Shown in pieces: positions 37,901 through 46,743 of a DNA stretch of 64,000 nucleotides. A model generated the notes under the pieces. It searched no databases, was not told the origin of the DNA, and saw nothing but the letters and a program-made list of their open reading frames with translations. Position 1 is the stretch's first letter. Each line of letters starts with the position of its first letter. Location of the stretch: contig NZ_LKTM01000002.1 in the NCBI RefSeq assembly GCF_001417955.2, forward strand, positions 55,421 to 119,420, read 5' to 3'. The position numbers were made by a program, and so were the translations under genes. The stretch is from Mycobacterium gordonae (GTDB taxonomy: Bacteria > Actinomycetota > Actinomycetes > Mycobacteriales > Mycobacteriaceae).

Positions 37901-39218
37901 ATACAACATATCCGGCACCGGTGCCGAGTCAATAGCCGCCAGCGTCGAGGAGGGCATCTCCCAAGGAGCCCTGGCGCCGGGTGATCCACTGCCGTCGATC
38001 CGGGAGGTTGCGGCCCAACTCGGGGTCAACGCCAACACGGTGGCCGCCGCGTACCGTTTGTTGCGCGATCGCGGAGCGGTCGAGACGGCGGGCCGACGCG
38101 GTACCAGGGTGCGCAACCGGCCGGCGACCACCCCGCGGTCGTTGCTCGGGGTCGCAGTTCCCGAGGGAGCCCGCGACTTGTCGACGGGTAATCCGGATCC
38201 CGCGCTGTTGCCCATCGCCACCGCGCAGTTGGCCCCGGCCCGGCAGGACCGGCCGCTGCTTTACGGGCAGTCCGCGATGTCGGCCGAGTTGGTCGAGCGC
38301 GCCCGCGCGGACCTGGGTGCCGACGGGGTGCCTGCTGAGCATCTCGCGGTGACCAGCGGTGCGCTCGACGGAATCGAGCGAGTGCTCAGTGCCCACCTGC
38401 GACCGGGCGACCGCGTCGCGGTCGAGGATCCGGGTTGGGCTAACCTGCTCGATCTGGTTGCGGCGCTGGGCCTTTCGCCGGAACCGGTGAAGGTCGACGA
38501 CGACGGGCCGGTGGTGCTCAGCATGGCGCGGGCGCTGCGGCGCGGAGTGAAGGCCGTCATCGTCACCACGCGCGCGCAGAACCCGACCGGGGCGGCGTTG
38601 TCCAAGGACCGCGCCAAGGCGCTGCGCAGCCTGTTGGCCGGCAAGACGAGCGACGTGCTGGTCATCGAGGACGACCACTGCGCGAGGATCTCCGGTGTGC
38701 CGCTGCACACCCTGGCCGGGGCGACGCGACGCTGGGCTTTCGTCCGGTCGGTGTCCAAGGCCTACGGTCCGGATCTGCGGCTGGCCGTGCTGGCCGGAGA
38801 TCGCCGGACCGTCGAGCGGGTGCATGGACGATTGCGGCTGGGGCCGGGGTGGGTCAGCCGGATGCTGCAGGATCTCGCCGTGCGGATGTGGTCCGACGAT
38901 GCGGCGACCGAACTGGTCCACCAGGCCCGAGGGCGCTATGCGAAGAACCGCAAGGCGTTGCGTGACGCGCTTGCTGAGCGGGACGTGGTCGCGCACGGCC
39001 GGTCCGGGCTGAACGTCTGGGTTCCGGTGCCCGACGAGACGGTCGCCATCACCCGACTGCTCAACGCGGGCTGGGCGGCTGCGCCGGGAACGCGGTTCCG
39101 GATGGACACTCCGCCGGGCATGCGGATCACGATTGCCGATCTGCAGGACGACGAGATCGAACCATTGGCCGAGGCCGTCGCGGAGGCCATCCATGGCACC
39201 GGGCCCGCCAGCGTGTGA
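37890..39218 (+). CDS. MocR-type regulator: GntR helix-turn-helix fused to PLP aminotransferase fold
   Basis: A 442-residue fusion. Residues 1-75 are a GntR winged helix (ASVEEGISQGALAPGDPLPSIREVA, then LGVNANTVAAAYRLL). Residues about 95-440 are a class I aminotransferase fold used as a sensor. The PLP lysine is in RSVSKAYGPDLR near residue 290, IEDDHCAR holds the cofactor Asp, and QNPTGAAL is the conserved Asn-Pro pair. Related proteins (PdxR, GabR) sense PLP or its amino adducts. The GTG at 37890 overlaps the proposed operator. It is divergent from the flavin oxidoreductase, its likely target. Confidence 0.9.
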   Translation: MPVQYNISGTGAESIAASVEEGISQGALAPGDPLPSIREVAAQLGVNANTVAAAYRLLRDRGAVETAGRRGTRVRNRPATTPRSLLGVAVPEGARDLSTGNPDPALLPIATAQLAPARQDRPLLYGQSAMSAELVERARADLGADGVPAEHLAVTSGALDGIERVLSAHLRPGDRVAVEDPGWANLLDLVAALGLSPEPVKVDDDGPVVLSMARALRRGVKAVIVTTRAQNPTGAALSKDRAKALRSLLAGKTSDVLVIEDDHCARISGVPLHTLAGATRRWAFVRSVSKAYGPDLRLAVLAGDRRTVERVHGRLRLGPGWVSRMLQDLAVRMWSDDAATELVHQARGRYAKNRKALRDALAERDVVAHGRSGLNVWVPVPDETVAITRLLNAGWAAAPGTRFRMDTPPGMRITIADLQDDEIEPLAEAVAEAIHGTGPASV

Positions 39219-39219
39219 G

Positions 39220-39528
39220 CTAGCTGGTGGTGAGCAACCAGATGAAGACGAACGTGTAGATGGCGAAATGGATGACCGACAGCGCCAGGCCGGCGATCGC
39301 CGTCACCCGACCGGGGACGTTGGCCTTGTCGGTCTGATGCAGCGCGTGAATTCCGAACGGGATCGTGACGAGCCAGCACGGGATGAAGACAACGACGTAC
39401 TGCAGGACGCCCAATACCGCGCTCATCACCGCGAGGCCGCTGATCTTGGGGCCGGTAGCACGCTTGACTGCGAGGGTGGGGGCTGCCAACTGCGGGGCGA
39501 TCGTCGTCATGTGCACAGCGTCGGGCAT
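39220..39528 (-). CDS. Small membrane protein with two helices (DUF4190-like)
   Basis: A protein of 102 residues from the ATG at 39528, or 96 from 39510. A Pro/Ala-rich cytoplasmic N-terminus precedes two membrane helices: GLAVMSAVLGVLQYVVVFIP and, after the short loop GIHALHQTDKANVPGRV, TAIAGLALSVIHFAIYTFVF. This two-helix hairpin resembles DUF4190; the function is unknown. The open frame extends to 39591 but those extra codons run into the palindromic repeat and are rejected. It ends one base from the MocR gene end (convergent) and is divergent from yaaA. Confidence 0.72.
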   Translation of the reverse strand: MPDAVHMTTIAPQLAAPTLAVKRATGPKISGLAVMSAVLGVLQYVVVFIPCWLVTIPFGIHALHQTDKANVPGRVTAIAGLALSVIHFAIYTFVFIWLLTTS

Positions 39529-39573
39529 GGCGCTTGAAGGATTCTTGGAGCCTTCGGATGGCGAGCGGCTGGT

Positions 39574-39629
39574 GAGCAGACGCAAAATCACCTCGGAGCG
39601 TACGCTCCCGGGTGATTTTGCGTCTGCTC
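39574..39629. repeat. 56-bp near-perfect palindrome (GAGCAGACGC element), copy 1
   Basis: Arms GAGCAGACGCAAAATCACC (39574-39592) and GGTGATTTTGCGTCTGCTC (39611-39629) are exact inverses. The inner GGAGCG-TA-CGCTCC continues the symmetry, so the whole 56 bases fold into one hairpin with only a small interruption. It sits between two divergent starts (39528 and 39670), an odd place for a terminator. A second copy lies at 40428. From memory, GAGCAGACGC-type repeats are dispersed in mycobacterial genomes. Confidence 0.85.
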
Positions 39630-39669
39630 GCGCGGGGGAGGTGAGGCCCGCCGACTATCGTCTGGATCC

Positions 39670-40464
39670 GTGATCGTGCTGCTACCGCCGTCGGAGACGA
39701 AGCGCGCGGGAGGCGACGGCCCATCCCTGCAACTCAGCGTCCTGAACTTCCCGGAACTGAATCCACTGCGGTCAGCGCTGGTGGGGGAGCTCGTCGATCT
39801 TGCGGCGGACCCGCTGGCGAGCATGTCGGCACTGGGCGTGTCGGCCAAGCAGGTCGCCGAGATCGAGCGCAATGCGGCACTGCAAGTGGCACCCACACTG
39901 CCGGCCATCCGCCGCTACACCGGGGTCCTCTATGACGCGCTGGATATCGACTCGCTGCGCGGGGCGGAGGCCAGGCGCGCTTCGGCGCGGTTGTTCGTCG
40001 CGTCGGCCCTGTTCGGGCTGCTTCGCGCCGACGATCAGGTGCCCGCGTATCGCCTCTCCGCGACATCGAAACTCCCCGGCAGACCCACGCTGGCCGCGCG
40101 CTGGCGTCCCCTACTGGAGCCGTTGCTCGCAGAACTGGCCGAAAATCACCTGATCGTCGATCTCCGCTCGGGTTCGTACGTCGGGCTGGGCGGAGCCCCC
40201 GGCGCCGTCGGCGTCAATGTGCTCGCCGAGTACCCCGATGGCCGGCGGTCGGTGGTCACCCATTTCAACAAGGCGCACAAGGGTCGGCTGGCCCGTGCTC
40301 TCGCTGTCACCCGCGCGGAGCCCGCCGATGCGGCCGCGGTCGCTGCCGTCGCCCGCAGGGCCGGTCTGCGGATTGAGCGCGCCGGAAATGATCTGACCGT
40401 CGTCGTTTCCGCGGCAGCTGACCCGCTGAGCAGACGCAAACTCACCCAAAACGGGCCGGATTAG
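39670..40464 (+). CDS. yaaA: YaaA-family peroxide stress protein (DUF328)
   Basis: A 264-residue member of the YaaA family, which in E. coli lowers free iron during peroxide stress and binds DNA. The opening MIVLLPPSETKRAGG, the block YTGVLYDALD near 83-92 and the late block VVTHFNKAHKGRLARAL are family signatures. The last 12 residues or so (SRRKLTQNGPD) come from the left arm of the second palindromic repeat, so the C-terminus has been re-written by that element. The GTG at 39670 has TATCGT 8 bases before it, fitting a leaderless mRNA. It overlaps the treZ stop by 4 bases. Confidence 0.88.
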   Translation: MIVLLPPSETKRAGGDGPSLQLSVLNFPELNPLRSALVGELVDLAADPLASMSALGVSAKQVAEIERNAALQVAPTLPAIRRYTGVLYDALDIDSLRGAEARRASARLFVASALFGLLRADDQVPAYRLSATSKLPGRPTLAARWRPLLEPLLAELAENHLIVDLRSGSYVGLGGAPGAVGVNVLAEYPDGRRSVVTHFNKAHKGRLARALAVTRAEPADAAAVAAVARRAGLRIERAGNDLTVVVSAAADPLSRRKLTQNGPD

Positions 40465-40483
40465 TGCGAGTTCGCGTCTGCTC
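40428..40483. repeat. GAGCAGACGC palindrome, copy 2, coding for both gene ends
   Basis: GAGCAGACGCAAACTCAC (40428-40445) and GTGCGAGTTCGCGTCTGCTC (40464-40483) are inverses apart from small changes. The left arm encodes the end of YaaA and the right arm the end of TreZ on the other strand (RADANSH). It is the same element as at 39574, so yaaA is bracketed by two copies. As a hairpin it may also end transcription from both sides. Confidence 0.8.
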
Positions 40484-42212
40484 GCGCAACACGGAGGATC
40501 GTAAACGAGTGGCCGGGGAGCTGGGTCGCTTTACCCACCTCCGGCGCGTCCCAGGGCAGCACCAGCTCACCGGTGATCGGCACGGATACCGCGTCGGCGC
40601 CGAGATTGCACGCGATCGCCAGACTCCCGCGGCGCAGCACGATCCAGCGTTGATCCTCGTCGTAGTCGACGACGAGGTGGTCCAGCCACGGGTCGGCGAA
40701 GTCGGGCTCGTTGTGCCGCAGCTGGATCAGCTCCCGGTACACCGCCAGCAGCCGGGCGTGCTCGCCGCCCAGGATCTCATCCCATCTCAGCTTGGAACGC
40801 TCGAACGTCTGCGGGTCCTGGGGGTCCGGGATCTCGTCGGCGTCCCAGCCGTGCTCGGCGAATTCGGCTTTGCGCCCATCCCGGGTGGCCTGGGCCAGCT
40901 CGGGTTCTGGGTGAGAACTGAAGAACTGGAACGGGGTGGATGCTCCCCATTCCTCGCCCATGAAAAGCATTGCCGTATAGGGAGATCCAATCACCAGTGC
41001 GGCTTTCACCGCCAACTGACCCGGGGTCAGGTTCTGCGACGGACGGTCCCCGAGCGCGCGATTGCCGACCTGGTCGTGCGTGCACGTGTAGGCCAGTAGC
41101 CTGGTCGCCGGAATCCCGGTTTCCTCGGTGGTGTCCAGCGGTCGCCCGTGCCTGCGCCGCCGGAACGACGAATACGTGCCGGCATGGAAGAAGCCGTGCC
41201 GCAACGTCTGAGCCAGCGTGCCCACGGAGCCGAAGTCGCCGTAATAGCCCTGCCGCTCGCCTGACACCGCGGTGTGGATCGCGTGATGGATGTCGTCGGC
41301 CCACTGCGCGGTGAGGCCGTAACCGCCGTGGTCCCGCGGGGTGATCAGGCGCGGATCGTTCAGGTCACTTTCGGCGATCAGAGCCAGCGGGCGGCCCAAC
41401 TGCCTTGACAACCAGTCTGTTTCGGTGGCGAGTTCCTCGAGCAGGTGTACCGCGGTCAGGTCCACCAGCGCGTGCACCGCGTCCAGGCGCAGGCCGTCGG
41501 CGTGGAAGTCGCGCATCCACCGCAGCGCACATCCGATGATGTAGCGGCGCACCTCGTCGGAGTCTGCGTCGGCGATGTTGATGCCTTCGCCCCACGGGTT
41601 GCTGGCCAAGGACAGATACGGCGCGAATTTCGGCAGATAGTTGCCGGACGGGCCGAGGTGGTTGAACACCGCGTCGATCAGCACCCCCAGACCGCGGGCG
41701 TGGCAGGCGTCGACCAGCCTGACCAGCCCGTCGGGACCGCCGTAGGGCTCGTGCACGCTGTACCACAGGACGCCGTCGTAGCCCCAGCCGTAGGTGCCGG
41801 CAAAGGAGTTCACCGGCATCAACTCGACGAAGTCGACGCCGAGATCCACCAGGTAGTCCAGTTTTTCGATGGCGGAGTCGAAAGTGCCCTCGGCTGTGAA
41901 GGTGCCGACGTGCAGTTCGTAGATGACCGCGCCCTCGACGGACCGACCGGCCCAGTCGCCATCGGTCCAGGCCGCTGCCGACGGGTCCCAGAGCTGGGAG
42001 CGTTCGTGCACGCCGTCGGGCTGCCGGGGGGACCGCGGGTCGGGCAGCACGGTGGAGTCGTCGTCGAGCAGGAAGCCGTAGCGGGCATCCGCCGGTGCGT
42101 CGACATCGGCGTGCCACCAGCCGTCGTCGGAGCGGATCATGTCGTGCACCGCCCCGTCGACATCAAGCCGCACCAGCCCGGGTTTCGGTGCCCACACTTT
42201 GAATTCAGTCAT
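40461..42212 (-). CDS. treZ: Malto-oligosyltrehalose trehalohydrolase, TreZ
   Basis: Releases trehalose from maltooligosyl-trehalose, the last step of the TreX-TreY-TreZ route. It has 583 residues: an N-terminal CBM48-like domain (FKVWAPKPGLVRLDVDG), then a GH13 barrel. The nucleophile Asp is in DGLRLDAVHAL, the acid Glu in LIAESD and the third Asp in YTCTHDQVGNRA. It matches M. tuberculosis Rv1562c apart from the tail, where RADANSH derives from the palindromic repeat. The ATG at 42212 lies within the last codons of treY (GATGACTGA), so translation is coupled. Last gene of the operon. Confidence 0.96.
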   Translation of the reverse strand: MTEFKVWAPKPGLVRLDVDGAVHDMIRSDDGWWHADVDAPADARYGFLLDDDSTVLPDPRSPRQPDGVHERSQLWDPSAAAWTDGDWAGRSVEGAVIYELHVGTFTAEGTFDSAIEKLDYLVDLGVDFVELMPVNSFAGTYGWGYDGVLWYSVHEPYGGPDGLVRLVDACHARGLGVLIDAVFNHLGPSGNYLPKFAPYLSLASNPWGEGINIADADSDEVRRYIIGCALRWMRDFHADGLRLDAVHALVDLTAVHLLEELATETDWLSRQLGRPLALIAESDLNDPRLITPRDHGGYGLTAQWADDIHHAIHTAVSGERQGYYGDFGSVGTLAQTLRHGFFHAGTYSSFRRRRHGRPLDTTEETGIPATRLLAYTCTHDQVGNRALGDRPSQNLTPGQLAVKAALVIGSPYTAMLFMGEEWGASTPFQFFSSHPEPELAQATRDGRKAEFAEHGWDADEIPDPQDPQTFERSKLRWDEILGGEHARLLAVYRELIQLRHNEPDFADPWLDHLVVDYDEDQRWIVLRRGSLAIACNLGADAVSVPITGELVLPWDAPEVGKATQLPGHSFTILRVARADANSH

Positions 42213-44505
42213 CAAGACGCTCCAGCAGCACCACGGGCAACTCTCCGAACAGTTGGGCGGCCGACGTCGGCCCGCTGGCCATGGCGCCGGTCAACCGGTC
42301 GGTCCACGACCCGTCCGGCAATGGCAACACGGTGTCACCCCAGCCGGTGTCGGCAAGCGCTACCGTCCAGCGGGTCACCGCCACCAGGATGCCGGGACCG
42401 CGGCGGAACGCGACGATGTGGTCGGCGGCCTGACCGGCGGCGAGCACCGGCACGGAGTCGCCGTGCAGGAAGCAGTCCGGCCGCGAGCGCCGCAGTCGAA
42501 GCGCCGTGGTGACCACCCGAATCTTGGGGTGCTGCAGGTCTTTCAGCGCGCTGCGCCGGCTCGCATAGTCGACCTCGCGGCGGTTGTCCGGGTCGACCAG
42601 GCTGTCGTCCCACAACTCGGTGCCCTGGTACACGTCGGGGATGCCCGGCACGGTCAGAGCCAGCAGCTTCTGGCCCAGCGCGTCGCTGGCGGCGTGCGGG
42701 TTGAGCTGGCCGACGAGTTTGGTGAGTTCACCGGCCACCGGCCCATCCAGCACTGAGTCCAGCCAGCCGTGCACGGCGCCTTCGAACTCCTGGTCCGGGT
42801 CGTTCCACGACGTGTGCCAGGCCGCCTCCCGGATCGCTTTCTCGGCGTAGGAATGCAGCCGGTCGCGCAACTCCCCGGTGACCTCGCCGCTCACCGGCCA
42901 GACGCCGAAGATGTTCTGCCACAGGAACTGTCCGGTCGCGGGATCGGGGGAGGGGGCATGGTTCTCCCACCTGCCGACGAATTCCGCCCACAGCGACGGC
43001 ACCTGCGACAGCACTCCGATCCGGGCGCGCACATCCTCGCCGCGCTTGGTGTCGTGTGTGGTCAGCGTGGTCATGGCGGCCGGCCACAGCCGTGCCCGGG
43101 TGGCCGAACTCTGATGGAATTCGGCGGCCCCGACGCCGAACCGGTGCGGCTCACCACCGACCTCGTTGAGCGACACCAGGCGGGCGTCGCGGTAGAACAG
43201 GCAGTCTTCGACCGCCTTGGCCGTCACCGCGCCGCACAGTTGCTGCAGGCGGGTTGCGGGCTGACCGCCGTGGGCCAGCGCCGCGGCCACCACGGCCAGC
43301 GCGGGCCCCAATTCCGGTTGCGCCGCCTGGGTTTTCGCCAGTGCGGTGGACAGGATCGCCGACAGTGACTGGTAGTCGCTGCGGTAGACATCGATGTGGG
43401 TCAGCAGTGCGGCCACCGCGTCGGGCAACAGCGGATCATCGGCACCCGCGGTCGCTACGATGCTGCGCCGCAACCGGGCCAACTCGCTGCCCAAGGTGTC
43501 GGTCGCGGCACGAATCTTGAGCTGCGCCAGCATATCCGGCATCGCGCCGTAGTCCACACCCGCGGACTCCAGGAGTTCGGTGAGCGCGGCTTCACCCCTC
43601 GGGTCGACGAAAAGTCCGCCCACCTCCCGCAGCACGTCGTAGCCGGTGGTTCCGGCCACCGGCAGGGTGGGCTCCAGCGCCTCGTCGACGGCCAGGATCT
43701 TTTCGATCACAATCCACGCGTCGGGTCCGACCAACTCGCGCAGCCAGATCAAATAGCTTGCCGGGTCGGCCAATCCGTCGGGATGGTCGATCCGCACGCC
43801 GTCGACGATGCTCTCGCTGAACCAGCGGGCGACTTCGGCGTGGCTGGCGTCGAAAACGCTACGGTCCTCCTGGCGCAACCCGGCCAGCGAGGTGATCGAG
43901 AAGAACCGGCGATATCCCACGACGCCGTTGCGCCAGCCCACCAGCCGGTAGTGCTGACGTTCGTGCACCTCAGGCCCGGTGCCGTCGCCGGTGCCAGGGG
44001 CGATCGGAAGCGCCAGATCCCCCAGTCGCAACAGGTCGCCGTCCACCGTCAGATCGGCCGCGTCGTCATCGGAACCCAGCAACGGCAACACGATTCGGCC
44101 CGCATCGTCCAACGTCCAGTCGATGTCGAAGAAGCCGGCGTATTCCGAATCCCGCCCGTGCCGCAGTACGTCCCACCACCACGCGTTCTGCTGGGGCTGG
44201 TCGATTCCGACGTGATTGGGCACCACGTCGATCACCACGCCCATGCCGCGGGCGCGCGCCGCCGCCGACAACCGGGCCAGCCCCTCGGGCCCGCCGAGAT
44301 CGGAGGACACCGTCGTCGGGTCGGTGACGTCGTAACCGTGCGACGATCCGCCGACGGCGGTCAGGACGGGGGACAGGTAGACATGGGACACCCCGAGCTC
44401 ATCGAGGTAGTCCAGCAGGTTTTCAGCGTCGCCGAGGGTGAACGCGAAGCCACTGGACGCGCCGCGTAGCTGCAACCGGTAGGTTGCCGAGACCGGAAAA
44501 GGCAT
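42205..44505 (-). CDS. treY: Malto-oligosyltrehalose synthase, TreY
   Basis: Turns the reducing-end alpha-1,4 bond of maltodextrins into the alpha,alpha-1,1 bond of trehalose. At 766 residues it is close to M. tuberculosis Rv1563c. The GH13 barrel begins SATYRLQLRG; VVIDVVPNHVG is region I, DGVRIDHPDG holds the nucleophile Asp, VIEKILA the acid Glu and TTHDTKRGED the third Asp. A long insert characteristic of TreY lies between regions III and IV. The ATG at 44505 is 3 bases after the treX stop, and its end overlaps treZ by 8 bases. Cytoplasmic. Confidence 0.97.
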   Translation of the reverse strand: MPFPVSATYRLQLRGASSGFAFTLGDAENLLDYLDELGVSHVYLSPVLTAVGGSSHGYDVTDPTTVSSDLGGPEGLARLSAAARARGMGVVIDVVPNHVGIDQPQQNAWWWDVLRHGRDSEYAGFFDIDWTLDDAGRIVLPLLGSDDDAADLTVDGDLLRLGDLALPIAPGTGDGTGPEVHERQHYRLVGWRNGVVGYRRFFSITSLAGLRQEDRSVFDASHAEVARWFSESIVDGVRIDHPDGLADPASYLIWLRELVGPDAWIVIEKILAVDEALEPTLPVAGTTGYDVLREVGGLFVDPRGEAALTELLESAGVDYGAMPDMLAQLKIRAATDTLGSELARLRRSIVATAGADDPLLPDAVAALLTHIDVYRSDYQSLSAILSTALAKTQAAQPELGPALAVVAAALAHGGQPATRLQQLCGAVTAKAVEDCLFYRDARLVSLNEVGGEPHRFGVGAAEFHQSSATRARLWPAAMTTLTTHDTKRGEDVRARIGVLSQVPSLWAEFVGRWENHAPSPDPATGQFLWQNIFGVWPVSGEVTGELRDRLHSYAEKAIREAAWHTSWNDPDQEFEGAVHGWLDSVLDGPVAGELTKLVGQLNPHAASDALGQKLLALTVPGIPDVYQGTELWDDSLVDPDNRREVDYASRRSALKDLQHPKIRVVTTALRLRRSRPDCFLHGDSVPVLAAGQAADHIVAFRRGPGILVAVTRWTVALADTGWGDTVLPLPDGSWTDRLTGAMASGPTSAAQLFGELPVVLLERLDD

Positions 44506-44508
44506 ATG

Positions 44509-46704
44509 TCACAGCGTCTTACGCAGTATGAGCACGGAGCGGCCGGGCAGTGCCACCTGGTCACCCTGATCGACCACCCGTTCGGCGACGCCGGTCGGGC
44601 TGGTGGTGTCCAGCTCCACTGTCCACTGCTGTGCATAGTCGCCGTGCGGCATGACAAATGTGACTTCCTGGTCGTGGGCGTTGAAACACAGCAGGAACGA
44701 GTCATCGACGATGCGTTCGCCACGGCGATTCGGTTCGGGCAGGGCCTGGCCATTGAGGAACACCGCGATGCTCTTGCCGAAGTCGTTGTCCCAGTCCTGC
44801 TCGGTCATCTCCTGGCCGGAAGGTGTCAGCCAGGCGATGTCGTGAATGTCGGCTTCACCGCTGCGGATCGGCCGGCCCCGAAGGAAGCGGCGCCGGCGAA
44901 ACACCGGATGTTTCCTGCGCAACCGCGTCACCTTGCTCGCAAAGGCCAGTTGGTCGGCGTTCTTCTCGACCAATGACCAATCCATCCAAGACAACTCGGA
45001 GTCCTGGCAATAGACGTTGTTGTTGCCCTGCTGAGTGCGGCCGATCTCGTCGCCGTGGGAGATCATCGGGGTGCCCTGGCTGACCATCAACGTCGCCCAG
45101 AAGTTGCGCATCTGCTGGCAGCGCAGCGCGATGATGTCCGGGTCGTCGGTGGGGCCTTCCACGCCGCAGTTCCAGGACCGGTTGTGGCTTTCGCCGTCGC
45201 GGTTGTCCTCGCCGTTGGCCGCATTGTGTTTTTCGTTGTAGGACACCAGATCATGCATGGTGAAGCCGTCGTGCGCGGTGACGAAGTTGATGCTGGCGCC
45301 GGGCCGCCGGCCGGTCGCTTCGTAAAGGTCCGACGACCCGGTCAGCCGGGAAGCGAACTCGCCGAGGGTTGCGGGCTCGCCCCGCCAGTAGTCGCGCACA
45401 GTGTCGCGGTATTTCCCGTTCCACTCGGTCCACAAACCTGGGAAATTCCCGACCTGGTAACCACCTTCGCCGACATCCCACGGTTCGGCGATCAACTTGA
45501 CCTGGCTGACCACCGGATCCTGCTGGACCAGGTCGAAAAACGCTGACAGCCGGTCGACGTCATAAAACTCGCGGGCCAGGGTGGCTGCCAGGTCGAACCG
45601 GAAGCCGTCGACGTGCATCTCGAGCACCCAGTAGCGCAGCGAATCCATGATGAGTTGCAGGGTGTGCGGGTGCCGCACATTGAGACTGTTGCCGGTGCCG
45701 GTGAAATCCTTGTAGTGGCGAAGGTCACCGTCGACCAGACGGTAGTAGGCGGCGTTGTCGATGCCGCGGAAGTTGATCGTCGGGCCGAGGTGGTTCCCCT
45801 CGGCGGTGTGGTTGTAGACCACGTCCAGGATGACCTCGATGCCGGCCTCGTGGAAGGTGCGCACCATCGACTTGAACTCGGCGACCGCACCACCCGGCTT
45901 GCGGGTCGCCGCATATTGGTAGTGGGGAGCCAGGAAGCCGAATGTGTTGTAGCCCCAGTAGTTTCGCAGTCCCATATCGACCAGCCGGTGGTCGTGCAGG
46001 AACTGGTGGACCGGCATCAGTTCGATAGCGGTGACGTTCAGCGACTTCAGGTGATCGATGATCACCGGGTGCGCCAGCCCGGCATAGGTGCCGCGGAGTT
46101 CGTGCGGGATGCCCGGATGGGTCTGGGTCATGCCCTTGACGTGCGCCTCGTAGATGATCGTTTCGTGATAGGGCGTGCAGGGTGCCCGGTCGGATGCCCA
46201 GTCGAAGAACGGGTTGATCACCACGCTGGTCATGGTGTGGCCCAGCGAGTCGACCATCGGGGGAGTACCGGTTTCAGACGGGTCCTCGGCCGCCACTTCC
46301 AGGTCGTAGGAGAACAGCGCCTGCGTGAAATCGAAGTCACCGACAAAGGATTTGCCGTACGGGTCGAGCAACAATTTGCTCGGATCGCACCGGTGACCGG
46401 CGGCCGGATCGAACGGCCCGTGCACCCGAAACCCGTAGCGCTGTCCCGGAGTAACGGTGGGCAGGTAGCAGTGCCACAGGTAACCGTCGACTTCGTCGAG
46501 ATTGATCCGGGTTTCGCTGCCGTCGCGCGCGATCAGGCACAACTCGACCTTGTCGGCGACTTCGGAGAACAGCGAGAAGTTGGTACCGGCACCGTCGTAA
46601 GTCGCGCCCAGCGGGAATGGCGCCCCGGGCCACACCGTCGCCAATTCGGGTGAGCCGTCCGCACCGTCGTAGGCACCCTGGTTCCCGCGCTCCGTCGACG
46701 ACAT
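44509..46704 (-). CDS. treX: Glycogen debranching enzyme, TreX
   Basis: Cuts alpha-1,6 branches of glycogen to give linear maltodextrin for TreY. From the ATG at 46704 it has 731 residues; a GTG one codon upstream is possible. An N-terminal CBM48 (GATYDGAGTNFSLFSEVADKVELCL) precedes the GH13 barrel. Active-site motifs are VVYNHTAEG, DGFRFDLAATLA with the nucleophile, LIAEPWDVG with the acid, and FVTAHDGFTMHD. It matches M. tuberculosis Rv1564c. First gene of treX-treY-treZ; the promoter must lie in the 36 bases before it or inside the acyltransferase gene upstream, which has the same direction. Confidence 0.97.
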   Translation of the reverse strand: MSSTERGNQGAYDGADGSPELATVWPGAPFPLGATYDGAGTNFSLFSEVADKVELCLIARDGSETRINLDEVDGYLWHCYLPTVTPGQRYGFRVHGPFDPAAGHRCDPSKLLLDPYGKSFVGDFDFTQALFSYDLEVAAEDPSETGTPPMVDSLGHTMTSVVINPFFDWASDRAPCTPYHETIIYEAHVKGMTQTHPGIPHELRGTYAGLAHPVIIDHLKSLNVTAIELMPVHQFLHDHRLVDMGLRNYWGYNTFGFLAPHYQYAATRKPGGAVAEFKSMVRTFHEAGIEVILDVVYNHTAEGNHLGPTINFRGIDNAAYYRLVDGDLRHYKDFTGTGNSLNVRHPHTLQLIMDSLRYWVLEMHVDGFRFDLAATLAREFYDVDRLSAFFDLVQQDPVVSQVKLIAEPWDVGEGGYQVGNFPGLWTEWNGKYRDTVRDYWRGEPATLGEFASRLTGSSDLYEATGRRPGASINFVTAHDGFTMHDLVSYNEKHNAANGEDNRDGESHNRSWNCGVEGPTDDPDIIALRCQQMRNFWATLMVSQGTPMISHGDEIGRTQQGNNNVYCQDSELSWMDWSLVEKNADQLAFASKVTRLRRKHPVFRRRRFLRGRPIRSGEADIHDIAWLTPSGQEMTEQDWDNDFGKSIAVFLNGQALPEPNRRGERIVDDSFLLCFNAHDQEVTFVMPHGDYAQQWTVELDTTSPTGVAERVVDQGDQVALPGRSVLILRKTL

Positions 46705-46743
46705 CACTAGACCTTATCCGTGTGGGCTGCCCTTGGTCGCCTG

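Noticed and set aside
39529..39591. N-terminal extension of the small two-helix membrane protein
   Set aside because: The added codons run into the 56-bp palindrome, which is a repeat element and not part of the family.
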